Shown piece by piece: positions 14,830 through 23,880 of a stretch of DNA of 64,000 nucleotides. The first letter of the stretch is position 1. Each line of letters begins with the position of its first letter. The translations under genes were made by a program, and so were the position numbers. Origin of the DNA: Colius striatus (lineage: Eukaryota > Chordata > Aves > Coliiformes > Coliidae); contig NC_084761.1 in assembly GCF_028858725.1 (NCBI RefSeq), positions 34,812,501 through 34,876,500 of the forward strand, written 5' to 3'. The notes under the pieces are model-generated. The model was not told where the DNA came from, searched no databases, and saw only the letters and a list, made by a program, of their open reading frames with translations.

Positions 14830-16460
14830 GTGCCTCGCTCGGGGCTCAGACCTCGTAGGCGCTGAGGTACCATACGCTTCCTTGCCCGCATCCCTGCACC
14901 GAGAGATGCTCTCAGCTGGGGTGAAGGGCAGGATGTGCGTGAAGCTCAGAGCCAGAATGGCCCAAGGCAGAATCACAATTTTCTGCGGAGACCCTCTCTT
15001 TCCTCCCCTCGGCCCGGTGAGGGACTCGGGGGGCACGGGGGTCCGCTGGGATGAGGCGGTCGCCTCTCGCTTGCCCGTAGCCCCGTGCCTGCCGAGGAGA
15101 GCGGCGTTGGGGTGAGAGGCGTGCGGAGTTAAACGCCTGCATTCAATACAAACTCCACGAAAAAAATGCCTGGATAAATTATGCAGAGGGATTTCTGGAT
15201 TTCTTTCAAGTAATTAAGTTTCGATTTCTTGCATTTATTTTAGTGCCAGGAAGCACGAGGCGCCACGGACGGCAAAAGTCTTCATTGATCGTTCCGGGCT
15301 TTAAGTTTGACTTCGTGACTTGACTCGGCGTGTAGCGGCGGCGAGGCCGAGGGCTCCGCGGAGACCCGGCGAGGCCGTCCCGCCTCGGGAGGCGACGGAG
15401 AGGCAGCAAAGGGTGCACCTCCCCTCCACTGCCTACCCACCACCACACACTGGCCCCCAAACCACGTTTGGAGGGGGAGCAGGAGCCGGTGCAAGCAGCG
15501 ATACTGGACCGAGGGGAGGCGAGGAGGCCGGGGGGATGAGAAGGCACCTCCAGACGTGCGGAGATAGCTCTCCGAGGCGTCTCGGCCCAGAGGCTCCGCG
15601 GCCTCGCGGGTTGTAGCTGCCTGCAGCCGCGGTTCCCCCACAGCGGCGGGGCCAGGTCGTCCTCCGCCTCCCGGAACCCCGGGGGAACGGCCCGGAGGAG
15701 ATGCGGTGCACAGAGGCCGCCCCTCCGGCAGAGCCAGGGCCGGGTCTGCCCTGCGCTCAAAACAAAGGTAGAGTTTGCTCAAAGTGTAGCCCGCATCTTA
15801 ATGGATTAAAAATTCATAGGGCGCATTAGGTTCGGTAAAATATGAATGCACGTCTTTAAATTTTAATCGTAAATCAGAACGTGGATACATGAGAGGCGAC
15901 AGTGATTTCTCCCCAGGTGTCTGCGTGGGTCAGGGTGTGGGCGTGGGGAAGGGATGGCGGGGAAGAGGGGTGGGGGGGGCTCTCCTTTTATTTAGGCGGC
16001 CCAGTGCGCAGAGGCGGCCGCAGGGCCTGACGCCCCGGAGGGCCGGGGGTTCTGCGCCTGCAGCGGCTCCCGGCGGCATCCCCCACGACACCGGGCAGGG
16101 GGGTGCAGCTGGGCATCGCGGCCGCTCTCTTTCTCTCTCGCAAAAAAAACCCAAAAAACCAAAAAAACAACACAAACCAGAAAAAGAAGCCCCTACGCCG
16201 AAAAAGGCGGAGGGAAATGCAACGTTTGTAGGGCGGCGGTGCTGCGAGCAGGGCGCTGCCGCCAGCGGGGTGCAGCCGCGCCGGGGTCGCGGCGAGGCAG
16301 CGGCAGGGACAAGGGAAGGGGCAGGGGCAGGCGCGGCCTCTGCGGGCCCCACTGGGCTCGTGGGGGTCAGCCCCTGGGCCCGGCCCCTAGGAAAGTTTGA
16401 CCGGCTTTCGTTGCTCCGCACCCCTCTGCACCCCGGTGGCGACCGTTCGGAGCGGCGATA
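14830..16460. promoter_or_regulatory. CpG-rich block upstream of POU4F2
   Basis: Sharp change from AT-rich DNA to GC-rich DNA with frequent CG. Open frames on both strands reflect composition; none resembles a known protein. It may be an upstream promoter or a Polycomb-type regulatory island. Confidence 0.5.
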
Positions 16461-17760
16461 CGCGCCGGGCGTTTTGGAGATGGGTTGTCAGTTGCTATTA
16501 AAATCAAGATTAATTCATATTAACGATATGCATTCTCAATTCTCCCGTGTGACAGCATACATTAGAACAACTATTGCGAGTAATTAAACTCCGTGCGGGA
16601 GGGGTTAAATGTATAGCGTGGAGAGGTTTTTTTTCCTCTCTGCCAAAGTTGAGCCGAACAAGCCAGGAGGGCTTCCTCGGTTCCCCTTCCTCGGTTCCGC
16701 CGCCCCGGCAGGCTGGCTGCCCTCGGACTTCCCAGCGCCAACGAGGTATTTATTTCCTTTTTTTTTTGTTTTGTTTTGTTGTTATTGTTGTTGTTGTTGC
16801 TGCTGCTGGTGGATTTGGTTTGCTGGTTGGGTTTTTTTTTTAGAAAGTGGGAGATTTTCCTCCTCCGCCCGCGCCCCTCCCGCCCGCCGAAGCGCGGCCG
16901 CTGCCGGGAGGCGGGGGCGGAGAGGCGGCCCGGCGCTGCGGGGAGGGGGGGCGGGGGGACAGCGGCCTCACCACCTGCCGCTGCCATGGGCGGCCCGCGC
17001 CCCGCGTGGGCTTTGCCCGGCGTGGAAGGGAAACACGCGAAATATTATGGATAGGTTTTTCTTGGGCGTTAGAGATGCTCGATGCCTTAGACTAATTAGA
17101 CAAGCCAAAAGCCTTTTGAAGATTAAGCAAATTGGACAACCCTTGTTAATTAGAACATAATTTAAAGTTTGAAATTATATCACTCATGAAGTAGCCTAAT
17201 TAGTATGACGATATGTTAATAGCCTACTGAGACACGAAAGAGCGGAGGTTTGGCATGAACTCCTTAAAGGCTTGCAAGAAAATCCTCTTTCCTATGTTGT
17301 CATTAATAAAAGATTTCTATAGACTTCATCCTTTCAACGGTGACATACAATTTATAGTACACACAATGCATTAGCCCATAGTGCTGCTCAATTTTTTTAC
17401 TATTATGAAAACTAATAAATTCGTCAAGCTGAATTAAGCATACAAATCAGATGAGGCATAACAGATTACATATTGAAGCGCTGTGTCTCCCGAGCCTAAA
17501 TGAAATTTCAATCTAATAATTCCTTCCTGGCCCGGCCATAATTTGTTTAGAGATGTTGTTCTACTTCTTTCCAAGCGCTGTTCGCACCATAATTAAATGA
17601 TACTCAAGCTTTTAACTTTGATTTATTTCATTTCTCCGAGCTGGCGACAGTGAGAGCTGATACAATGTAATTTTTTTTTTATTTCCCTTAAAATTACCAA
17701 CTCTGCTGTTTAGGTGAGAAATTAAACACCTAAGCATCTATTTTAACCTTCCTGCTGCGA
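16461..17760. promoter_or_regulatory. TAAT-rich candidate conserved noncoding region upstream of POU4F2
   Basis: AT-rich DNA with many homeodomain cores, especially 17040-17700 (CTAATTAGAC, GTTAATTAGAAC, CCTAATTAGTATG), interrupted by a GC-rich patch at about 16610-17030. CATAATTAAAT at 17588-17598 resembles the BRN3/POU4 consensus. No coding potential. The enhancer call is inferred from composition and position. Confidence 0.4.
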
Positions 17761-18287
17761 AGTGAAATTCATGGAAATAAACCTGTCCACCTTCAGTAAA
17801 ATGACTTTTCCCGATTTATTTTTCCCTCTTTCTCTTTTCTCTCTCGTTTGTTTTTTTGGTTTTTTTCTTCATTCCCTTCCTTTTCTTCTTTTTCGAAGAG
17901 CGAAGCAGGGGCAAGTTGATGGGACAGTGGTGCGTTTTGGCAGGAGGATTCCTCCGCTCCCCGATGATGGGGGGGATGTCGGCTGGGGGACACACAGAGA
18001 CCCCGGCCACCGCTCCATGCGAGTCGCTCCGCGGCTCCTCCCAGCAGCCAGAGACCCCCGTCGCCCTTCCCGGAGCGGCGACCCGTGCCAGGGCAGCGCC
18101 TGGGACACTCTTTTGCTGTGGGGTCGTTGTGAGTCCGGACGGAACTTTTCGTCCTTTTTTTTAAATGAAGGGTAGAGTTGGGGCGGCGGGGGAGTCTCAT
18201 CATCCTCCGTTTCTTTTTATTTTTGACTTTTTTCCTCCCCTTTCCGGGAGGCGGCGGGGCGCGGAGCGGCGATGAGTGTAGGAGCAC

Positions 18288-18310
18288 GCGTGGGCGTGGG
18301 CGTGGGGGCG
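18288..18310 (+). promoter_or_regulatory. Three overlapping EGR/WT1-type zinc-finger sites
   Basis: GCGTGGGCG occurs at 18288-18296 and again at 18294-18302, followed by GCGTGGGGGCG at 18300-18310. These match the EGR1 consensus, which the -KTS form of WT1 also binds. WT1 has been reported as an activator of Pou4f2 in mouse retina, so the placement is functionally plausible. Binding itself is inference. Confidence 0.5.
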
Positions 18311-18672
18311 GCGGGGGGCGGGCAGGGAGCGGCGGAGGAGGGGGCCAGGGCCGAGGAGGCAGGCGCGAAGGGCCCTTCGCGAGGAGTTGGGCTGTAGTGA
18401 CAGGCGAGAGGGGAGGGGAGGGAGGGGAGAGAGTAAAACCCACCGGCGCGGCGGCGGGGAGGGCACTTCGCGAGAGGCGAGGGCCGGCGCCGGAGCGGAG
18501 GCAGTGGCGGACGGCTGGCGGGAGGCAGCCCGCGCATCCCTCGTGCTTCCCCCGCGCATCCCCGACTCGCCGGAGCCGCCTCTCCGGGCCGCGTCCTCCC
18601 CGGCGGGGCTCGGGAAGCCGGCTGGGGGGGCGAGTGGGATTTTTCTTTTTTTTCTTTTCTTTTTTTTTTTCC

Positions 18673-18699
18673 GGGGGTGGGGGCGCGGGGGGGGCCGGG
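18673..18699 (+). promoter_or_regulatory. G-quadruplex motif in the presumed POU4F2 5' leader
   Basis: Four G runs (5, 5, 8 and 3 G) separated by loops of 1, 3 and 2 bases on the coding strand, about 95 bases before the start codon and directly after a T-rich tract (about 18639-18670). If transcribed, the RNA could fold into a quadruplex preceded by a single-stranded U-rich tract. Confidence 0.55.
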
Positions 18700-18792
18700 C
18701 TTTTCCGGAGGGTCCGGGCCCCCGGCCCCGCGCCCCTGCCCTCCTCCGGCCGCTGCCTGCCGGCGGGCCGGGTCTCAGCGGCGGCGAGCATC

Positions 18793-19101
18793 ATGATGAT
18801 GTCCCTGAGCAGCAAGCAGCCCTTCGGCCTCCCCCACGGCGGCAGCGGCGGCAGCGGCGGCCTCCACGAAACCAAGTACTCGGCCCTGCACACCGCCTCG
18901 CCTTGCCCCTCCGCCGGCGCCGCCGCCCCCGCCGCCAGCTCCCCCAGCAGCACCGGCACCGGCGGCTCAGCCGGACGCGGCTCCGGCCCTGGCCCCGGCT
19001 CGGGCTCCGGCAGTGGTGGCTCCAGCTCCGGCTCGGGCTCCGGCCCCGGCGGCGGCGGCGGCGCGGAGGCGATGCGGCGGGCCTGCCTGCCCGCCCCTCC
19101 G
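18793..19101 (+). CDS. POU4F2: POU4F2 coding exon 1
   Basis: 103 codons ending exactly on a codon boundary: the exon closes with CCTCCG, followed by the donor GTAGGT at 19102. It encodes MMM plus the conserved short N-terminal motif, then a Ser/Ala/Pro segment and a very GC-rich Gly/Ser/Pro stretch (GSGSGSGG-like), then the conserved EAMRRACLP motif. Mammalian POU4F2 has runs of Gly and Ser at the same place, so the position of the low-complexity tract is conserved while its exact sequence is not. Which of the three ATGs (18793, 18796, 18799) is used cannot be decided by sequence; the difference is one or two Met. Confidence 0.96.
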
Positions 19102-20490
19102 GTAGGTGCTCGCCGCCCGCCGTCCTGCTTTAAGGGGAGCCCCTCGGCGGCCCCCCAGATCCACCTAATGATTTTTTCATGGCCGCGCAGCAAATCACCC
19201 GGCGCCGCCGGGCGCTCGCCCAACTTATGCATGCGGCGGCTCTTGCCGCCCGTATTAATTTTTATGACCTGGGATGCCGCTTGCGGCTGGTGCGTGTGTC
19301 CGTCCGTCTGTCCGCCCGCCCGCCGCTGGCTGCCTCTGTGCGAGCGGCTGCGCGCCGCGCCCGCTCCCTCGCCCCGATCGCTCCTCTCTTCTCCTCTCTT
19401 CTCCTCTCCCCCCCCACCCCCCCCACCCCCTCCCCTTCTCCAGGATTTCTCTTTTAACATGCTGGGAAGGTTTTAGTGGCACGGCGGAGTGCGCGGGGAG
19501 GCGAATTCCCTGCTGAGCGTTATGTGTGCCTTCTATTTGCAATTGCAGAGCAATATATTCGGCGGTCTGGACGAGAGCCTGCTGGCCCGCGCCGAAGCCC
19601 TGGCAGCGGTGGACATCGTCTCCCCGAGCAAGAGCCACCACCACCACCCGCCGCACCACAGCCCCTTCAAGCCGGACGCCACCTACCACACCATGAACAC
19701 CATCCCCTGCACCTCGGCCGCCTCCTCCTCCTCCGTGCCCATCTCCCACCCGTCCGCCCTGTCGGGCACTCACCACCACCACCATCACCACCACCACCAT
19801 CATCACCAGCCCCATCAGGCACTGGAAGGGGAACTCTTGGAGCACCTGACGCCAGGGCTGGCACTGGGGGCCATGGCGGCTCCCGACGGCGCCGTGGTCT
19901 CCACGCCGGGCCACGCTCCTCACATGGCCGGCATGAACCCCATGCACCCGGCCGCGCTGGGCATGGCCCACGCCCACGGGCTGCCGGGCCACATGGGCTG
20001 CATGAGCGACGTGGACGCCGACCCTCGCGATTTGGAGGCCTTCGCCGAGCGCTTCAAGCAGCGCCGCATCAAGCTGGGGGTGACCCAAGCCGACGTGGGC
20101 TCGGCGCTGGCCAACCTGAAGATCCCCGGGGTGGGGTCCCTCAGCCAGAGCACCATCTGCCGCTTCGAGTCCCTCACCCTCTCCCACAACAACATGATCG
20201 CCCTCAAGCCCATCCTGCAGGCCTGGCTGGAGGAGGCCGAGAAGTCCCACCGTGAGAAACTGGCCAAGCCCGAGCTTTTCAGCGGCGCGGAGAAGAAGCG
20301 CAAGAGGACCTCCATCGCCGCACCCGAGAAACGCTCGCTGGAGGCCTATTTCGCCCTCCAGCCCCGGCCCTCCTCCGAGAAAATCGCCGCCATCGCCGAG
20401 AAGCTGGACCTCAAGAAGAATGTGGTCCGCGTCTGGTTCTGCAACCAGCGCCAGAAGCAGAAGCGCATGAAGTACTCGGCTGGCATCTGA
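18793..20490 (+). CDS. POU4F2: POU4F2 (BRN3B) POU-homeodomain transcription factor, two coding exons
   Basis: Nuclear DNA-binding protein of the class IV POU family. In vertebrates POU4F2 acts in differentiation and axon outgrowth of retinal ganglion cells and other sensory neurons, downstream of ATOH7 and alongside ISL1. Joining 18793-19101 to 19549-20490 gives 416 residues, close to the roughly 410 of mammalian POU4F2. In order: an N-terminal SLSSKQPFGLPHG-type segment, a Gly/Ser/Pro-rich stretch (about residues 45-93), EAMRRACLPAPP, the POU-IV box beginning SNIFGGLDESLLARAEAL (residue 104 on), a run of 12 His, the POU-specific domain (about 261-337) and a 60-residue homeodomain (352-411), ending in YSAGI. 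The SNIFGGLDE and KYSAGI signatures separate it from POU4F1 and POU4F3. Three tandem ATGs open the frame; 18793 is the first in-frame ATG and no in-frame ATG precedes it in the open leader. No frameshift or missing key residue is seen. Confidence 0.98.
19102..19548 (+). other. POU4F2: POU4F2 intron 1 (the only intron within the coding region)
   Basis: 447-bp phase-0 intron with GTAGGT donor at 19102 and acceptor TTGCAATTGCAG ending at 19548. A pyrimidine-rich stretch lies at about 19380-19442 (CTCTTCTC units, then C runs). The last 60 bases are open in the exon-2 frame and contain an in-frame ATG at 19522. Position and phase match the single coding intron known in POU4 genes, just before the POU-IV box. 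Confidence 0.93.
19549..20490 (+). CDS. POU4F2: POU4F2 coding exon 2 (POU-IV box, His run, POU-specific domain, homeodomain)
   Basis: 313 codons plus TGA (20488-20490). The exon starts AGCAATATATTC (SNIF). Features: the POU-IV box; a HHHHPPHH patch; TYHTMNTIPCTSAASSSS, typical of the BRN3 family; 12 consecutive His codons at 19771-19806, a mix of CAC and CAT; a Met/His/Gly/Pro-rich linker with repeated HA and HM; the POU-specific domain from about 20020 (DPRDLEAFAERFKQRR, then SLSQSTICRFESLTLSHNN); the homeodomain at 20293-20472 with KRKRTS arm and recognition helix VVRVWFCNQRQKQKR, including the invariant W48, F49, N51 and R53. The DNA-binding region looks intact and essentially the same as in mammals, while the linkers differ modestly. 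Confidence 0.98.
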   Translation, partial: SNIFGGLDESLLARAEALAAVDIVSPSKSHHHHPPHHSPFKPDATYHTMNTIPCTSAASSSSVPISHPSALSGTHHHHHHHHHHHHQPHQALEGELLEHLTPGLALGAMAAPDGAVVSTPGHAPHMAGMNPMHPAALGMAHAHGLPGHMGCMSDVDADPRDLEAFAERFKQRRIKLGVTQADVGSALANLKIPGVGSLSQSTICRFESLTLSHNNMIALKPILQAWLEEAEKSHREKLAKPELFSGAEKKRKRTSIAAPEKRSLEAYFALQPRPSSEKIAAIAEKLDLKKNVVRVWFCNQRQKQKRMKYSAGI

Positions 20491-20537
20491 GCCGGCCGCG
20501 GAGGAAAATCGACAGCATCAGCATCACCACCATCATT

Positions 20538-20598
20538 AAAAAAAAAAACCCAAACCAAACCAAACCAAACCCCTGACAACAACAACAACAACAACAAT
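20538..20598 (+). repeat. A-run, (CAAAC)n and (CAA)n low-complexity tract after the POU4F2 stop
   Basis: Eleven A, then AAACC-type pentamers, then about seven CAA units, starting 48 bases after the stop codon. Confidence 0.85.
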
Positions 20599-21521
20599 CA
20601 GGAAAGGAGGAAAAAAAACCGTAAACCAATTAACTTACCCCACCGCCCCCAACCCACCCCACCTCCCGCCCCACCGCCCGACTTTCGGGGGGAGCTTCAC
20701 CGCAGAGCCGCCGCCCGGAGCCGCCCCGGCAAGTACCGCTGGTTTTATTCTTAGCAGAGCTCGCCTGGGTGGAAGCGCTGAGGGTGTCTGCGCAGTGGTG
20801 TGCCCGCCGGCTCCTGCCTTTCTCGGGACCCAAACTTGAATCTAGAGTTGAGGCTTGCGCCGCGAAAGACGTCTCAAAAGTATTTTGATTTAAATAATAA
20901 TAATGATTTAAAAAAAAAAAAACGAAAACAGATGGCAGTTTTTTCTGCATTTACACTGCGTATTATAAATATATAAATATATATATATATTTTTACTGTG
21001 ATTATTATCCTTTTCCTTCTCTGAAGTTAAAAAGCTTAGGGAAAGAGCTGATCCTGCTGTGTTCACTGGTCTTCAAAAGCTATTATTAGATTACTGCCAA
21101 ACAACCCCTTGTAAATTATTAATTTATCTCTCTAGCAACTTCATTTTGTGCTCATTCTAATTAATTACACCTCTTTAATCTAAGTCTTGATAAAAGTAAA
21201 AAGAAAAAAAAAGGATAGTGAGAATAAAATATTTTGTGTTGGTAGGATTTATGAACGTGAGCTTTCTCTTCTTCTTCTGAACGTCTCTTTTGGCCATCTG
21301 TAAATTGTCACCTGAACCTAAAGTATTTCTCTGGCGACTATTCTTATTCGTACGGCGTCGGCACCCTGTAGTAGATGTCCTACATTATTTGTGTGGCCTG
21401 ATTCACTGTCCGAGGTATTTGTTTACCGCGTTACATATTTAATGGGGATTCCCACATTGTCCCCCACCACACGCTGCTCCCGGAGCCAGAAAAGATGTGG
21501 CCGCGTAGGTGACAGCGTGGA

Positions 21522-21564
21522 GGGGAGGCGGGGGGGTGGGGGGTGGGGGTTGGAGGTGGGGGGG
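21522..21564 (+). repeat. G-rich block with quadruplex motif in the presumed 3'UTR
   Basis: Successive runs of three or more G separated by single T, short A/C or TTGGAGGT loops on the coding strand. Confidence 0.5.
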
Positions 21565-21675
21565 TTTGACGCTTCGAGTTTCTTGCCAGCACAATATCCG
21601 TCTCTCTCTATTTCAAAGCTGTATCGCGACAGTATTCAGACCGGCTCGGTTATTTGTCCATTTATCCGATGGCTC

Positions 21676-21695
21676 ATTTATTTATTTATTTATTT
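21676..21695 (+). repeat. (TTTA)n microsatellite
   Basis: About five tandem ATTT/TTTA units within the presumed 3'UTR. Confidence 0.7.
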
Positions 21696-22168
21696 GGTCG
21701 GTCGGTTATTTATTCCCTTTAATTGAAATACTTTTCCCACGGAGGAAAGTCCCTTTTTGAAGGTCTGATTTGTAGAAAAGCCAAACTGAAATCGGTAAGA
21801 AAGAGAGAGAGCGAGCGAGGCTGCACAGCTTGTACATTCACACACGGTTTGGTACATTTCTTTTGGATAAAAACCCAACAATAAACCGAGGATACCCGGT
21901 CGGGTATCTGTATGGACTGTAAATATTTCATTGGCATTGACGCACATATAGTTATATTCTTATGGATCCCGCTGTATCGCTGTTCTAGCTGAGACTGTTT
22001 GAAGTCTTAAGTTCTGTACATGACCCGATTTCCTTGGTTTAGGGTTTGGTTTTCTGTTTTGGTTTGTTTGTTTGTTTGTTTTTAAATGATTTTAGTTTTG
22101 GGTAATAGGAGGTCGATCTATTCAAGTAATGTATTAAGTTATTTTTAAATGTTGTTAAGTCGTCTTTC

Positions 22169-22174
22169 ATTAAA
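22169..22174 (+). terminator. POU4F2: Candidate distal polyadenylation signal (ATTAAA)
   Basis: ATTAAA at the 3' edge of the AT-rich tail, before the next CpG-rich block. AATAAA at 21223 and 21880 are alternatives for shorter forms. Confidence 0.4.
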
Positions 22175-22229
22175 AAAACCCCCAAACAAACAGGATTTTA
22201 ACGTTTTCTTGGCAAAAGCGCGTTTGCTC

Positions 22230-23460
22230 CTTCTTGAAGCCTCTGCCGACGTTCAGCGTCGCCTCGGAGGCGCGGGATTCGTATAAATCACACGACCGAG
22301 GGGGGGTGGGGGTGCACTCCCCCCTTCCCCCACGCAGCTTTCTCGAGGGGAGCCAGGAGAGGGGGTTGAGTGTGGCTGAGTCCCCGCACCCGTAGACGGA
22401 TGTCGGGAGATGCGGGTGCGCGCGGCCCGGGCAGTAGCAGCACCACGGACAGCTCCGCTCCGCGCCCCGCCCCGCCCCGCGCCGTGCCGTGTCAGCCGCT
22501 GAATTGCGGGTGACCGTGTGCATGGCCGTGATTGTACGGGGAGCGGAGGCCTGTGTAGAGGTTGTGTGGGGTGTGGAGCTGATCTCACCCAGCCCCCGCT
22601 ACACAAGCCATTCTGCCTCCAGGAGCAGGGGATGTCAAAGGTGCCACACACGCAAACGCCGGGAAAAGAAAAAAAAAGGGGGGAGGTGGAGGAAAAAAGT
22701 AATTTCCCTGCGTGGCGCTCACAAAAGCCGGGGAAACCCGACGACAGCGGGCGGGGAGAGGGGGAGAGGAGATCATACATGAACCGCCATTAAATATTCA
22801 TATTTCCGCCCAGCCACCAGCTCCAGCTGCATCTTCAAAGCCGCCTGGGCACTCTGGGGGTGCTGGCCTGCTGGTGGCTTCGCGGGCGCGGAGGGGCGTG
22901 GAGGCAGTGCCTCGTCCCCCCGCGCTCCGGCCGGCACAGGCGGCCTTCCCCCCCGCCCCGCCCCTCCGCGGCCCCGCCGTGGCCAGCGCTTGTCGCTGTC
23001 GTTACCGTCATTGCAACCGCAATGGTACTGAACAGTCCCGCGGGCGCGCAGGGCTCCCGTGGGTGCGCAGAGCAGATTATCTTCTCCTTCGGCTGCTGTC
23101 GGAGTTGCAGGTGCACGGCGGCTTTTTGGGAAGGGAAAGCACTGTTCTTGAGCGGAACCGGAGCGCCCCTGCACCCCCCGCCGAAATTTGCCCCCACGAG
23201 GAAATGTCTCCCTGCATGACCCTTCCTCACGGTGGACTGGGCTGCCGCGGAACCTCCGCGGGCTCGAGAGTCGTTATAAGAGGCAAAGGGATGGCAGAAA
23301 TTAGTGGGTCGGGGGGGAAAGGGAGGAGGGGAAAGCGATGGGTCGGGGGAACCGGAGCCAGTTGGACCCCCGAAAGCAGCAGAGAGCCCCCCCAAAAGCA
23401 TCAGTAGGCGCAGGCAGCAAGCAGCGAACAGCTCCCGAACTGCCGCTTCGCCCTCTTAAA
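22230..23460. promoter_or_regulatory. CpG-rich block downstream of POU4F2, with an internal TATA motif
   Basis: GC-rich DNA beginning right after the presumed 3' end. TATAAAT occurs at 22282-22288. Many small open frames on both strands look compositional. This may be the promoter of an unannotated noncoding transcript. Confidence 0.4.
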
Positions 23461-23880
23461 TGGGCCATTCACTTAAAGGCTATTACGGGCGAATTAATAA
23501 ATTACACAGCGAATTATTAAATCCAGATAATTACAAGGAATAAGTAAGTAATCATTAGTTATCTCAGCTAATTACTGTGGGTCAGAGCGAGCGAGAATGT
23601 GAAATCCTCCTCGGGAATTGAAATTAACTTTGCACAGTGAGTCTCTCTGCTTGACATCCCCAGTCTGTAGGCACATGGCAGCTCCCCTGTGAGCTCGGCT
23701 TTCTATTTAACTTGGAGAGAATGGAAATAAAATTAAGTGGCGATGTGATAATAGGAAGCTGCTTAGAAAGCAAACGTGGTGGGTTTTCTTTTTTACCTTT
23801 TACTGCCTGGACATAGACTGCTCTCTAGTTGCCCAAATTAAACACCTGGGGCAATTAGTCGACTTCTGTCGATATCTGCC
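23455..23880. promoter_or_regulatory. AT-rich homeodomain-core block (candidate conserved noncoding element)
   Basis: Dense GAATTAATAAATTA, GAATTATTAAAT and GCTAATTACTG motifs between two GC-rich blocks. Not coding, not a recognised repeat. Confidence 0.35.

Larger units (their letters stand above)
18200..18792 (+). promoter_or_regulatory. POU4F2: POU4F2 core promoter and 5' leader
   Basis: GC-rich, CpG-rich stretch immediately upstream of the initiator ATG. There is no convincing TATA box; GC boxes and GGGCGTGGG repeats suggest a CpG-island promoter. The leader is open in the coding frame but has no in-frame ATG. An out-of-frame ATG at 18272 would be an upstream start only if transcription begins upstream of it. 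The exact start site is inferred, not seen; by comparison with mammalian 5'UTR lengths it is probably within this interval. Confidence 0.5.
17930..20800. promoter_or_regulatory. CpG island covering the POU4F2 promoter and both coding exons
   Basis: Continuous CG-dense sequence from upstream of the promoter to just past the stop codon, as expected for a developmental transcription factor gene. Confidence 0.7.
20491..22195 (+). other. POU4F2: Probable POU4F2 3'UTR
   Basis: Noncoding, AT-rich tail beginning after TGA. Candidate polyadenylation signals are AATAAA at 21223-21228, AATAAA at 21880-21885 and ATTAAA at 22169-22174. The last lies just before an A-rich stretch and a change to GC-rich DNA, so it is the best candidate for the distal end. 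Mammalian POU4F2 mRNAs have 3'UTRs of similar length. Includes an A/C-rich simple tract (20538-20598), an (AT)n stretch near 20965-20992 and a G-rich block (21522-21564). The end position is inferred. Confidence 0.55.

Noticed and set aside
15206-16587. Several 100-230 codon frames in the upstream CpG-rich block
   Set aside because: Overlapping frames on both strands, Pro/Arg/Ala/Gly-rich, no homology signature.
17793-19460. Long minus-strand open frame (555 codons) across the POU4F2 promoter and exon 1
   Set aside because: It is antisense to a well-supported gene, in extremely GC-rich DNA where stop codons are rare, and its translation is low-complexity Pro/Gly/Arg/Lys with no domain.
19255-20250. 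Minus-strand open frame (331 codons) antisense to POU4F2 exon 2
   Set aside because: Mirror image of a GC-rich coding exon; Val/Gly/His-rich translation and no recognisable domain.
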